A stretch of DNA of 64,000 bases from RCIO01 sp035555795 (GCA_035555795.1 DATMGE010000077.1:1-64000); one strand, 5' to 3'. Counted from the first letter of the stretch, positions 36,113 through 44,440 are shown. Numbers and translations: made by a program. Notes: a model not told the origin generated them from the sequence alone.

Positions 36113-36694
36113 ATGCTATCCGATCTTTTCAGGAACAACCGGGCCTGGGCGGCTTCGCGCTTGAGCGAGGACGCGCACTATTTCGACAGGCTCTCGGCGA
36201 TCCAGAGGCCGGAATATCTGTGGATCGGCTGTTCCGACAGCCGCGTCCCCGCCAATGTCATCACCGGGCTGGAGCCGGGCGAGGTGTTCGTCCACCGCAA
36301 CGTCGCCAACCTCGTCCATCCGAGCGATCTCAACCTGCTTTCCGTGCTGGAATACGCCATCGAGACGCTGGAGGTACGCCATGTCATCGTCTGCGGCCAT
36401 TATGGATGCGGGGGAATCAGGGCGGCTGCGGACGGCGAGCGCCACGGCGTCATCGACCACTGGCTGCAACCCGTCCGGGAGGTTGCGGAGGAGAACGCGG
36501 CGGAACTGACGGGGCTGGAGGACAGCGAGGCGCGGCTGGACCGGCTGTGCGAGCTCAGCGTGCGCGCGCAGGTGAACCGCCTGGCCCGCACACCGACCAT
36601 GATCTCGGCCCGGAAGGCCGGCAGGAAGGTCAATATTCATGGCTGGATCTATGGCCTGCGCGACGGGCTGCTCTCCGACCTGCGATGCACATGA
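36113..36694 (+). CDS. Beta-class carbonic anhydrase
   Basis: Interconverts CO2 and bicarbonate. The 193-residue protein has zinc ligands C40, H96 and C99 (WIGCSDSRVP; CGHYGCGG) with D42 and R44 forming the catalytic dyad. It belongs to the Can-like group by length and by the SDL/SVLEYAIETL segment. A LysR gene follows after about 90 bp on the same strand. The upstream 165 bp show no clear promoter. Confidence 0.95.
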   Translation: MLSDLFRNNRAWAASRLSEDAHYFDRLSAIQRPEYLWIGCSDSRVPANVITGLEPGEVFVHRNVANLVHPSDLNLLSVLEYAIETLEVRHVIVCGHYGCGGIRAAADGERHGVIDHWLQPVREVAEENAAELTGLEDSEARLDRLCELSVRAQVNRLARTPTMISARKAGRKVNIHGWIYGLRDGLLSDLRCT

Positions 36695-36742
36695 ATTCTG
36701 CCGGGCGCTGAATTGCCGGCTTTCTCCTCAAGACAAACCAAA

Positions 36743-36778
36743 CTCAATGCGGTATCAATTCAAGAATATTGCATTGAG
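36743..36778 (+). promoter_or_regulatory. Inverted repeat overlapping a LysR ribosome site
   Basis: Perfect 8-bp arms CTCAATGC (36743-36750) and GCATTGAG (36771-36778) with a 20-base loop. The 3' arm includes the first bases of the GAGGAG ribosome site of the LysR gene at 36786. In DNA it could be an operator for the LysR protein; in RNA it could hide the ribosome site. Confidence 0.45.
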
Positions 36779-36785
36779 GAGCGCG

Positions 36786-37694
36786 ATGGATATCGACCGC
36801 GCACGTACCTTTCTTGAAATCGTCCATACGGGAAGCTTCCTGAAGGCGGCGGAGCGCCTGCACGTCACGCAGACGACGGTGAGTGCGCGCGTCAAGACGT
36901 TGGAGGAGGAACTGGGGCGGCAGCTTTTCGTGCGCAACCGCAACGGTGCGCGGCTGACCGCGGCCGGCATCGAGTTCGAGCGCTTCGCCCAGATGTTCGT
37001 GCAGGTGTGGGAGCGGGCGCGCCAGCAGCTCGCGGTGCCCTCGGGCAAGACCGGCGTGGTGACGCTGGCCGCGGAACTCAGCCTGTGGAGCCCGCTGCTG
37101 GTCGACTGGATGGCGGGGATCAAGTCCGACGAGCCGCATCTGGCGGTCCGCGCCCATGTCGGCCTGCCGGACCAGCTCGTGGAGGAACTGCGGACAGGCA
37201 CGATCGACGTCGCGCTTCTCTATTCGCCGCAACTTCTGCCGGGCTTCGAGGTGGAGCCGCTGATCGAGGAGCAGCTGGTGCTGGTGACCTCACGGAGCGG
37301 CGAAGCGGCGGAGGACCAGGAATATGTCCATGTCGACTGGGGGCCTGCCTTTTCCGTCCAGCATGGTGGGCATGCCACCTCGTCGGAAGAGATCGGAACA
37401 TTTGCAGGCTTCGGCCCGCTGGGACTGGCCTATCTGCTCAAGGTCGGCGGCACCGGCTATTTCCGGCGCGGAATGGTGAAGCCGCTGATCGACGAGGGCC
37501 GGCTTGCGCTGGTGGAGAACGCCCCGGTCTTCGCCTATCCGGCCTATGCGGTCTATCCGGCGGATACCGGACATCGTGGCGAAGTCGCCGCCGCGCTCGC
37601 AGTGCTCAGAAAGGTTCTGGGTGCCGGCGCCGCGCGGGCGACGACCCTTTCTCCGCCTATGCAGAAGGGGGGTTCGCAGCAGGCCGACGGCTGA
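36786..37694 (+). CDS. LysR-family transcriptional regulator
   Basis: A 302-residue LysR regulator from the ATG at 36786. The N-terminal winged helix-turn-helix (FLEIVHTGSFLKAAERLHVT, about 9-28; VSARVKTLEEELGRQLFVRN) is followed by a periplasmic-binding-protein-like effector domain (about 92-280). Its nearest neighbours are the carbonic anhydrase upstream, on the same strand, and a convergent membrane protein gene; its target is not clear. The start is chosen because of GAGGAG and the N-terminal family match; further upstream codons overlap the carbonic anhydrase end. Confidence 0.92.
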   Translation: MDIDRARTFLEIVHTGSFLKAAERLHVTQTTVSARVKTLEEELGRQLFVRNRNGARLTAAGIEFERFAQMFVQVWERARQQLAVPSGKTGVVTLAAELSLWSPLLVDWMAGIKSDEPHLAVRAHVGLPDQLVEELRTGTIDVALLYSPQLLPGFEVEPLIEEQLVLVTSRSGEAAEDQEYVHVDWGPAFSVQHGGHATSSEEIGTFAGFGPLGLAYLLKVGGTGYFRRGMVKPLIDEGRLALVENAPVFAYPAYAVYPADTGHRGEVAAALAVLRKVLGAGAARATTLSPPMQKGGSQQADG

Positions 37695-37743
37695 GGGACA
37701 TGCTTATTTCAGCCTGGGGAAACCGGCTGTCACAGCGGCATGG

Positions 37744-38520
37744 TCAAGGATTGCTGCCCGCCGGCGGCGTTTCGTCGATGGTGAGGGAACCGCCACCCAT
37801 GCCGCCCCCGCCCATTCCCATGCCGCCGCCTCCACCGCCACCGCCGCCACGCGAGCCGCCGCCGTCGCGTTCGCCCTTGCCGCGGCCGCTGGCGCCGGAT
37901 GGCCGGGTTGGCCCCTGTGCGGGGACCGTCACGTCAGGCGGCACCGGCGCGAGGTCGAGCGCATCGCGGATGAAATTCCGCAGCGAGACGACGAGCTCGC
38001 CCGTATGGACGGGCTTTCCGGTCACCATGTCCTGGACGGCTTGCGCGGCGAGGCGGACCTGCTCCTCCGTGCCGAGAAGGATGATGTCGGAAAGCGCTGC
38101 CTCGACGGCGTCGCGGATGCGGCGCGCCCGATCGGAGGATGAGACGCCGTCGCGGGGGAGATCGGCTTCTGCCGACGGTTCGATGTCGCCTGCCGGTTGC
38201 GCGCGCCGGCGCAGGTCGCGCATATGGGTCGGGTCGACGGCCAGATTGCCGGTGAAGGAGCCGCCCAGCGTCTTGTAGGCTGCAATCAGCGTGCGCAGCC
38301 TTTCGTTGATCTGGCGGTTGGTACGCTCGCGGCGCTGCTGGATGGTGAACATCATGATCAGCCGGATGCCCATGGAGATGAGCGTGAAGAGCGCCAGGCC
38401 GATCAGCGTCAGGAAGATGCTCTGCCAGGAACTGAAGTCGAAACCGCGCAAGTGACCTCCGTTTCGTGCCCCGAGCGACCCCGCATCCTTGTCTCGGCGC
38501 GGCGGAATTCGCAACCGCAT
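37744..38520 (-). CDS. Uncharacterised membrane protein with Gly-rich tail
   Basis: A 258-residue protein of no family I recognise. One transmembrane helix (about 33-56, SIFLTLIGLALFTLISMGIR) is followed by a cytoplasmic helical region with charged helices (FTIQQRRERTNRQINERLRT; MRDLRRRAQ) up to about residue 200, and then a low-complexity tail (about 205-247) with runs of glycine, methionine and serine. The N-terminal 30 residues may not be translated, since no good ribosome site precedes the ATG at 38520. It is divergent from an SDR gene. Confidence 0.7.
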   Translation of the reverse strand: MRLRIPPRRDKDAGSLGARNGGHLRGFDFSSWQSIFLTLIGLALFTLISMGIRLIMMFTIQQRRERTNRQINERLRTLIAAYKTLGGSFTGNLAVDPTHMRDLRRRAQPAGDIEPSAEADLPRDGVSSSDRARRIRDAVEAALSDIILLGTEEQVRLAAQAVQDMVTGKPVHTGELVVSLRNFIRDALDLAPVPPDVTVPAQGPTRPSGASGRGKGERDGGGSRGGGGGGGGGMGMGGGGMGGGSLTIDETPPAGSNP

Positions 38521-38680
38521 TTCGCCGGAGACCAGTGCCGCGACGGTGATCGGAGAAAGGTCGCGGCGGATAAGAAGTCCGCAAATTGCATTGCATGTGT
38601 GCCGATATTCCGTTCACTTTGTCCTGACAATTCGGCGCCGTCGCCTGAGCTGACGCCGAAGCGGTTCGGGAGGAGATGAA

Positions 38681-39448
38681 ATGCGGCTGAAGGACAGGGT
38701 TGTCGTCATCACCGGCGCGGCCGGCAATATCGGCGCGGCGACCGCGCGGCGCTGCGCGCGCGAGGGGGCGCGGATCGCTTTGCTGGATCGTGACCGCGCC
38801 GGCGTCGAGGCGGTGCGCGATGAACTGGCGGCGTCGGCTGAGACGTCGCATGGGAAGCATGTCGCGATGACGCTGGACGTGACTGATCCGGCGCAGGTGC
38901 GCGATGTGCTGGGCGAGGTGGCGCGGATGTGCGGCCCGATCCACACGCTGTTCGCCAATGCCGGCATCGAGGGCGGCAGCGTGCCGCTGGAGGACTATCC
39001 CGACGACGAGTTCGAGCGGGTGATGAAGGTGAACGTCACCAGCGTCTTCTACACGATGAAGTATGGCGAGCCGCTGATGTGCGACGGCGGCAGCATCGTG
39101 CTGACCTCGTCGGTGGCCGGCTTCATCGGCAGCGCCGTCAGCATCGGCTATTCGGCCAGCAAGCATGCGGTGATCGGCCTGATGCGCAGCGGCGCCAAGC
39201 ATTATGGCCGGCGCGGCATCCGCGTGAACACGATCCATCCCGGCTTCGTGAAGAGCAACATGCTCTCGCGCATTCTTGAGGAGCGCGGCGGTACGGTCAC
39301 GCTGGAGGACATGATGGCGAACCTGCCGCTGAAGGACTACCTGACGCCGGACAATATCGCCGACACCGTGGCCTATCTCGCCAGCGACGACAGCCGCTTG
39401 GTGACAGGCCAGACGCTGGTGATCGACAGCGGCTTCATGCTGCGCTGA
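38681..39448 (+). CDS. Short-chain dehydrogenase/reductase
   Basis: A 255-residue classical SDR oxidoreductase. It has the NAD-binding TGAAGNIG (11-18), FANAG (91-95), Ser143 or Ser144, catalytic Y157-SAS-K161 and a typical C-terminal SDDSRLVTGQTLVIDSG. It heads an operon with E1-alpha, E1-beta, a lipoyl carrier and a VOC gene (gap of 11 bp to the next gene). A role in handling the alcohol or hydroxyketone linked to the E1 substrate is a reasonable inference, and no more than that. Confidence 0.9.
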   Translation: MRLKDRVVVITGAAGNIGAATARRCAREGARIALLDRDRAGVEAVRDELAASAETSHGKHVAMTLDVTDPAQVRDVLGEVARMCGPIHTLFANAGIEGGSVPLEDYPDDEFERVMKVNVTSVFYTMKYGEPLMCDGGSIVLTSSVAGFIGSAVSIGYSASKHAVIGLMRSGAKHYGRRGIRVNTIHPGFVKSNMLSRILEERGGTVTLEDMMANLPLKDYLTPDNIADTVAYLASDDSRLVTGQTLVIDSGFMLR

Positions 39449-39459
39449 GGGAGGAGAGC

Positions 39460-40470
39460 ATGACGAAGACCAACCTGCCGGGTCCGGCACCGGACCAGCA
39501 GCGCGCGATGCTGCGCACGATGAAGCTGATCCGCGCCATGGAATCGCGCCTCAGCCAGGACAGTTTGCAGGGCCTGCTGCCGGGCACCGTTCATCTCTAT
39601 ATCGGCCAAGAGGCGGTCGCTGCGGGCGTCTGCGCGCATCTCAAGGATGACGACAAGATCACCAGCACCCATCGCGGGCACGGCCACTTCCTCGCCAAGG
39701 GCGGCTCGCCGGCGGCGATGATGGCGGAGATCCACGGCAAGGACACCGGCGTTTGCCGAGGCATGGGCGGTTCCATGCATGTGGCCGATGTGAGCAAGGG
39801 CATTCTGGGCGCCAACGGCATCGTGGCCGGCGGCATGGCGATCGCGACAGGTGCAGCCCTCGCTGCCCAGCTCGACGGCAAGGGCGGCGTGGCTGTGGCT
39901 TTCTTCGGCGACGGCGCGGCCAATGAGGGCGTGTTCATGGAGAACCTGAACATCGCCGCGGTGTGGAACCTGCCGCTGATCTTCATGTGCGAGAACAACG
40001 GCTATGGCGAGTTCACGCCCGCGCATACCGTCACCGCTGGGCGGTTGATCGACCGGGCGCGCGCCTTCGGCATGCCCTGCCACGAGGTGGACGGCAATGA
40101 TGCGGATGCGGTCTGGGCCACTGCTGCCATAGCCGTCGAGCGGGCGCGGGCCGGCGAGGGGCCGAGCTATATCGAAGCCGCGACCTATCGCATCCACGGC
40201 CATTTCGAAGCGGAAGCGGTGATGCTGAAGAAGCCCTACCGTCCGGCCGAGGAAATCGAGGAATGGCGCGGCCGCGACCCCATCGCAGCCTATGTCGCGC
40301 GGCTGACCGAGGCCGGCGTGGTGACGCCGGAAGACGCTGCGGGCCTCGACGAGGAGTTTGCCGAGGTGGTGGAGAAGGCGGTAGCCGACGCGCAGGCAGC
40401 GCCCCTGCCGTCAAACGACCTTGCGGCATCGCTGATGTTCACCAACCGGACCGTCGAGGTGATGGCATGA
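39460..40470 (+). CDS. Thiamine-diphosphate E1 dehydrogenase, alpha subunit
   Basis: Alpha subunit of an acetoin/2-oxoacid dehydrogenase-type E1. The 336-residue product has the thiamine-diphosphate motif opening with GDG (150-152) and closing with NN (179-180), H45 and H71 in the active-site region, and the RYR-type GHFEAEA end. The closest known group by pattern is AcoA (acetoin dehydrogenase), but branched-chain or pyruvate-type E1 cannot be excluded. The stop overlaps the E1-beta start by 4 bp. Confidence 0.9.
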   Translation: MTKTNLPGPAPDQQRAMLRTMKLIRAMESRLSQDSLQGLLPGTVHLYIGQEAVAAGVCAHLKDDDKITSTHRGHGHFLAKGGSPAAMMAEIHGKDTGVCRGMGGSMHVADVSKGILGANGIVAGGMAIATGAALAAQLDGKGGVAVAFFGDGAANEGVFMENLNIAAVWNLPLIFMCENNGYGEFTPAHTVTAGRLIDRARAFGMPCHEVDGNDADAVWATAAIAVERARAGEGPSYIEAATYRIHGHFEAEAVMLKKPYRPAEEIEEWRGRDPIAAYVARLTEAGVVTPEDAAGLDEEFAEVVEKAVADAQAAPLPSNDLAASLMFTNRTVEVMA

Positions 40471-41432
40471 AGAAGCGCTACGCCGCAGCCATCAACGAGG
40501 CGCTGCATGAGGAGATGGAACGCGACGAGCGCGTGATCCTGTTCGGCGAGGATGTCGAGGCGTCGATGTTCGGCGATACAGCCGGGCTGCTTGACCGGTT
40601 CGGCCGCAGGCGCGTGCGCAACACGCCGATCAGCGAGCAGACGCTGGCCGGCATGGCGGTGGGAGCTGCAGCCGCAGGCTACCGTCCGGTGCTGCACCTG
40701 ATGTTCGGCAATTTCGTCTATACGGCGATGGACGCCATCGGCAACCAGATGGCGCGCATAAGGCTGATGACCGGCGGCCAGATGACCCTGCCGCTCACCG
40801 TCATCGCGGTCTATGGCGGTGGGCGCTCGTCGGCCGCGCAGCATTCCGATGCGCCGCATCCGGTGCTGATGAATCTCGGTGGCATCAATGTCGCCATGCC
40901 GGCCAATCCGGCCGACGGCAAGGGGCTGCTCAAAGCGGCAATCCGCGACGACAATCCCTGCTTCTTCCTGGAGGCGGGTGGGCGCGGGGCGGAAATGGGC
41001 GAGGTGCCGGACGGCGAGCACATCGTGCCTTTCGGCGCGGCATCCGTGCTGCGTGAGGGCAAGGACGCGACGCTGGTCGCCATCGGCACGATGGTGAAGC
41101 ATGCGCGCGTGGCCGCCGACAATCTCGCCGCCGCCGGTATCGAGGTGGACCTGATCGACCCGCGCACCATGGTGCCGCTCGACTATGCGACGATCCTCGC
41201 TTCAGTGGAGAAAACCGGTCGCCTCGTCGTGGTGGACGAGGCGCGCGACAGCTGCAGCGCCGCCTCGCAGATCTGCGCGGTGGTTGCTGGGCAGGCCTTC
41301 TCCGCGCTGAAGGCGGGGCCGGCGCGGGTGACTGTTCCGGACGTATCGCTGCCCTATGCGCCAGTGGCGGAAAAGTCGTTGATCCCCAATCCCCAGCGGA
41401 TCGAAGCACGCGTGCGTGCCCTTATCGGTTGA
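40467..41432 (+). CDS. Thiamine-diphosphate E1 dehydrogenase, beta subunit
   Basis: Beta subunit of the same E1. The 321-residue product from the ATG at 40467 has the transketolase-like fold with LFGEDVEASMFGDTAGLLDR, TPISEQTLAGMAVGAAAAGY, FGNFVYTAMDAIGNQMARIR, and a C-terminal transketolase-C domain (VEVDLIDPRT-like IEVDLIDPRTMVPLDYATIL). It overlaps the alpha subunit by 4 bp. The heterodimeric E1 precedes a separate lipoyl domain rather than an E2 enzyme. Confidence 0.92.
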   Translation: MKKRYAAAINEALHEEMERDERVILFGEDVEASMFGDTAGLLDRFGRRRVRNTPISEQTLAGMAVGAAAAGYRPVLHLMFGNFVYTAMDAIGNQMARIRLMTGGQMTLPLTVIAVYGGGRSSAAQHSDAPHPVLMNLGGINVAMPANPADGKGLLKAAIRDDNPCFFLEAGGRGAEMGEVPDGEHIVPFGAASVLREGKDATLVAIGTMVKHARVAADNLAAAGIEVDLIDPRTMVPLDYATILASVEKTGRLVVVDEARDSCSAASQICAVVAGQAFSALKAGPARVTVPDVSLPYAPVAEKSLIPNPQRIEARVRALIG

Positions 41433-41443
41433 GGCAGAAGAAT

Positions 41444-41683
41444 ATGAAGATGACGCTCAAACTCGGCCGCTATGGCATGCAGATGGAAGAGGCCACTATC
41501 GTGAAGTGGCGCAAGCAACCGGGCGACGATATCGCGCCGGGCGACATTCTTTACGAGATCGAGACCGAGAAGGTGACGCAGGAGGTCGAAGCGCCGGGCG
41601 CAGGCCGCTTCATCGAGGCGCTGGTGCCGGAAGGCGAGAACGCGCAGGTCGGGCAGGCGGTCTGCGTGGTGGAGACCGTCTGA
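41444..41683 (+). CDS. Stand-alone lipoyl (biotinyl-type) carrier domain
   Basis: A 79-residue protein consisting only of a lipoyl domain: MKMTLKLGRYGMQMEEATIV, then GDILYEIETEK with lysine K43 in the ETEKVT turn, and APGAGRF. This matches the first 80 residues of E2 subunits, but the peripheral-subunit-binding and acyltransferase domains are absent and the gene ends with a proper stop. GAGG precedes the start at 41444. The next gene (VOC) follows after 1 bp. It is either a mobile carrier for the E1 above or replaces an E2 arm. Confidence 0.88.
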   Translation: MKMTLKLGRYGMQMEEATIVKWRKQPGDDIAPGDILYEIETEKVTQEVEAPGAGRFIEALVPEGENAQVGQAVCVVETV

Positions 41684-41684
41684 C

Positions 41685-42128
41685 ATGACACGTGCCACCG
41701 GCTACTGGCATACGGGCGTGACGGTGCGGGATGCCGCACGTTTTGCGGCCTATCTGCACGAGGTGCTGGGTCTGGAGATCGCCGAACCGGTGACGCTGGC
41801 CGAAGCCACTGCCGCGACGGTGACCGGCATCGACAATGCCGGCATCAAGGCGACTTTCGCGCGCGGGCCCGGCGTGACGATCGAACTGCTCGAATATGCG
41901 AGCAGCCCGGACACGGCCGCGATGACGCCGCCCGACGGCATTGGCGGCATGCATCTGGCCTTCATGGTCGATGATCTCGACGCGGTGCTGGCTGCCGGCG
42001 CGCCCTGGGGCCGCAGGCTGGTCGGCGGCATCTTCACCGCGACCACGGGGCCGAGGACCGGCTGGCGCATCTGCTACACGACCGACGACGACGGCATCCT
42101 GATGGAATTTGCGCAGGCGGCGCCCTGA
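41685..42128 (+). CDS. VOC (glyoxalase/bleomycin-resistance) family protein
   Basis: A 147-residue single-chain VOC metalloprotein with two beta-alpha-beta-beta-beta modules: YWHTGVTVRDAARFAAYLHE at the start with the metal-binding His, and later GGMHLAFMVDDLDAVLAAG and a C-terminal glutamate in ILMEFAQ. A member of this family in an E1 operon could be an epimerase, lyase or dioxygenase, which cannot be told from sequence. It starts 1 bp after the lipoyl gene. Confidence 0.85.
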   Translation: MTRATGYWHTGVTVRDAARFAAYLHEVLGLEIAEPVTLAEATAATVTGIDNAGIKATFARGPGVTIELLEYASSPDTAAMTPPDGIGGMHLAFMVDDLDAVLAAGAPWGRRLVGGIFTATTGPRTGWRICYTTDDDGILMEFAQAAP

Positions 42129-42175
42129 CTGGCCTTCCGCATTTCTCGCCTATCTATGATGGAGAGGAGACGGAG

Positions 42176-42325
42176 ATGCGAAACAGGGAGATCGCGGTCG
42201 GCATCGCTGTGGGAACCGCAATAGGCGCATCGATAGGCACGGCCATGGGCGATATCGGGATCGGTGTCGGCGTCGGGCTGGCGCTGGGCCTTGCGCTCGG
42301 CTCGGCATGGAAGCAGTGGGGCTGA
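42176..42325 (+). CDS. Small glycine-rich membrane protein (49 aa)
   Basis: A short open frame with a strong ribosome site (GGAGAGGAGACGGAG) from the ATG at 42176 to the TGA at 42323-42325. The 49-residue product is almost wholly small residues with GxxxG-type repeats (AVGIAVGTAIGASIGTAMG), a glycine-zipper pattern typical of small membrane proteins. It ends in SAWKQWG. I know no named family. It sits after the VOC gene and ahead of a perfect stem-loop. The ribosome site and the codon pattern make a real gene likely. Confidence 0.65.
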   Translation: MRNREIAVGIAVGTAIGASIGTAMGDIGIGVGVGLALGLALGSAWKQWG

Positions 42326-42665
42326 ACCGCCAAAAACGAAAGCCCGCCGCGGGAGGAGGTGCGGCGGGCTCGATTCGATCGCGGCGCGGGAGGAGGATGC
42401 ACCGCTCTCTATGCCGGCGTCACATCCGGGAGGAGTAGATGGCCGACTGGCGTTAGATAGTCAGTGATCTCCGGAGCACAAGACGCTAATCCGCGCGGTC
42501 CGCAAAAATCGGATTGACGCAGGGATAGCTGCCGGCTTGCGGGCGAAAATTCCGGGCATTCGCTGGCTCACAGCATTTCATTGCTGGCTCTTGCGGACAT
42601 GCCGGCGGAAGATGTTTGCAGATCGGGTCGGCCGGCCACAGGCCGTGGTTCCTCAAGGCGACCAG
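42326..42665. other. Non-coding stretch ahead of the ABC transporter genes
   Basis: 340 bp. It holds the stem-loop at 42341-42370 and three repeats of a purine block GGGAGGAG (42351, near 42388, near 42429). The last stands before a five-codon frame at 42439 (ATG GCC GAC TGG CGT TAG). No longer gene is convincing. The substrate-binding protein starts at 42666. Confidence 0.35.
42341..42370. terminator. Perfect stem-loop after the small glycine-rich gene
   Basis: Arms AGCCCGCCGC (42341-42350) and GCGGCGGGCT (42361-42370), loop of 10 bases. On the plus strand no T-run follows; on the minus strand the arm is followed by TTCGTTTTTG, so the pattern of an intrinsic terminator is better in the minus direction. 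It probably ends the 38.7-42.3 kb operon transcript, or works both ways. Confidence 0.5.
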
Positions 42666-44282
42666 ATGGAGCAGACGATGACCCATATTCCGCTTTCACG
42701 GCGCACGATCCTGAAGGGAACGGCGCTTCTGTTGGCAACGACAGCTTTGTCGCGCGCGCAGGCGCAGGGCGGCGGAAGGCGGCTGATCGTTGCCGCCGAT
42801 TCCGAGCCGCGCAATCTCAATCCGGCAATCGTCGCCAGCAATGGTGTGTTCTTCGTCGCCTCGAAGGTGATCGAGCCGCTGGCGGAAGCCTCCTTCGAGG
42901 GCGAGGACGGGCTGGCGCCGCGCCTCGCCCTTTCCTGGGAAGGCTCGCAGGACGGCCTGTCCGCCACCTTCAGGCTGCGCGAGGGCGTGACCTGGCACGA
43001 CGGCAAGCCCTTCACCTCGGCGGATGTCGCCTTTTCGGCGCTGAAGGTCTGGAAGCCGCTGCAGAATCTCGGCCGGCTGGTCTTCGCCAATCTGGAGGCG
43101 GTGGACACGCCCGACGACCACACGGCCGTCTTCCGCTTCTCCAAGCCGACGCCGTTCCAGCTTATCCGCAACGCGCTGCCGGTCGTCTCCAGCGTGGTGG
43201 CGAAGCATGTTTTCGAGAACGAGGCGGATATCGCGGCGAGCCCGGCCAACAACAAGCTCGTCGGCACGGGTCCGTTCAAATTCGCCGAGCACCGGCCGGG
43301 CGAATATTACCGGCTGGAGCGCAATGCGGATTACTGGGGCGAGGGCGAGGCGAAGCTGGACGAGATCGTCTATCGCGTGCTGCCCGACCGGGCGGCGGCG
43401 GCCGGCGCGCTGGAAGCGGGCGAGATCCATCTCGCGGCCTTCAGCCAGGTTCCGCTGACCGACCTCGACCGCATTTCGAAAGTTGACGGGATCGCCGTCT
43501 ATTCGAAGGGCTATGAGGCGCTGACCTACCAGCTTGTGGTGGAGATCAACCACCGCCGCAAGGAACTAGCCGACCTCAAGGTGCGTCAGGCGATCGCCCA
43601 TGCCATCGACAAGGATTTCGTCGTGCGCACGATCTTCCTCGGTTATGCCGCTGCCTCGACCGGCATCGTGCCGAAGAACGCGCCTGAGTTCTACAATCCG
43701 GACGTGCCCGTCTATGGGTTCGACGTGGCGAAGGCCAATGCGCTGCTCGATGAGGGCGGCTATGCGCGGGGCGCCAACGGGGTGCGTTTTGCGCTCAAGC
43801 TGCTGCCCGCGCCCTATTTCACCGAGACCCGCCAGTTCGGCGACTATCTGCGGCAGGCGCTTGCCGCGGTCGGCATCGACGCCACGGTCGTCAACAACGA
43901 CTCGGCAGCACACCAGAAGGCGGTCTATACTGACCATGATTTCGATCTTGCCGTCGCGCCGCCGGTGTTTCGCGGCGATCCCGCGATCTCCACCACCATC
44001 CTCGTCAGGGGCGGCACGCCGGCCGGCGTGCCCTTCTCCAACCAGGGCGGCTACGCGAACCCTCAGATCGACGCGCTGATCGACAAGGCCAACGAGACTG
44101 TGGACATTGCGACGCGCACCGAGCTTTTCAAGCAGTTCCAGCGCAAGGTGGCTGAAGACCTGCCCCTCATCAACGTGGCGGAATGGGGCTTCATCACGGT
44201 TGCCAGCACGGCAGTGAAGAACGTTTCGAACAACCCGCGCTGGGCGGTTTCTAACTGGGCCGATACCGAGCTGGAATCGTGA
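42666..44282 (+). CDS. ABC transporter substrate-binding protein, family 5 (oligopeptide/nickel type)
   Basis: Periplasmic receptor of the DppABCDF-type transporter. From the ATG at 42666 (AAGG seven bases before) the product has 538 residues with a twin-arginine-like signal (SRRTILKG at about 11-18, then a hydrophobic stretch and AQAQ). The mature part has IVAADSEPRNLNPAIVASNG, ADVAFSALKVWKPLQNLGRL-type lobe motifs and LKVRQAIAHAIDKDFVVRTI. The ATG at 42678 is an alternative. Nickel, peptides or opine-like compounds are possible ligands; none can be chosen from sequence. Permease and ATPase genes follow after the palindrome at 44.34 kb. Confidence 0.93.
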   Translation: MEQTMTHIPLSRRTILKGTALLLATTALSRAQAQGGGRRLIVAADSEPRNLNPAIVASNGVFFVASKVIEPLAEASFEGEDGLAPRLALSWEGSQDGLSATFRLREGVTWHDGKPFTSADVAFSALKVWKPLQNLGRLVFANLEAVDTPDDHTAVFRFSKPTPFQLIRNALPVVSSVVAKHVFENEADIAASPANNKLVGTGPFKFAEHRPGEYYRLERNADYWGEGEAKLDEIVYRVLPDRAAAAGALEAGEIHLAAFSQVPLTDLDRISKVDGIAVYSKGYEALTYQLVVEINHRRKELADLKVRQAIAHAIDKDFVVRTIFLGYAAASTGIVPKNAPEFYNPDVPVYGFDVAKANALLDEGGYARGANGVRFALKLLPAPYFTETRQFGDYLRQALAAVGIDATVVNNDSAAHQKAVYTDHDFDLAVAPPVFRGDPAISTTILVRGGTPAGVPFSNQGGYANPQIDALIDKANETVDIATRTELFKQFQRKVAEDLPLINVAEWGFITVASTAVKNVSNNPRWAVSNWADTELES

Positions 44283-44340
44283 TAGGCTGGCGGAAACGCC
44301 TCTAAATTATTCCGGTTTGAACCGCCCACCGTCGCGCATG

Positions 44341-44440
44341 AAACACCTCCACCCTTACCCTCCCCACAAGGGGGAGGGGGTCGTCAGCCTCTCAGAATCC
44401 CCCTCCCCCTTGTGGGGAGGGGTGAGGGGTGGGGGTCTAC
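44341..44440. repeat. Long intergenic palindrome inside the ABC operon
   Basis: Two arms of about 32 bp: CCACCCTTACCCTCCCCACA and AGGGGGAGGGGG on the left, CCCCCTCCCCCTTGTGGGGA and GGGGTGAGGGGTGG on the right, with a short centre around TCGTCAGCCTCTCAGAA. It lies between the binding-protein and permease genes. A related long palindrome lies at 30.0 kb. It may act as a transcript-stability or attenuation element giving more binding protein than permease. Confidence 0.75.
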
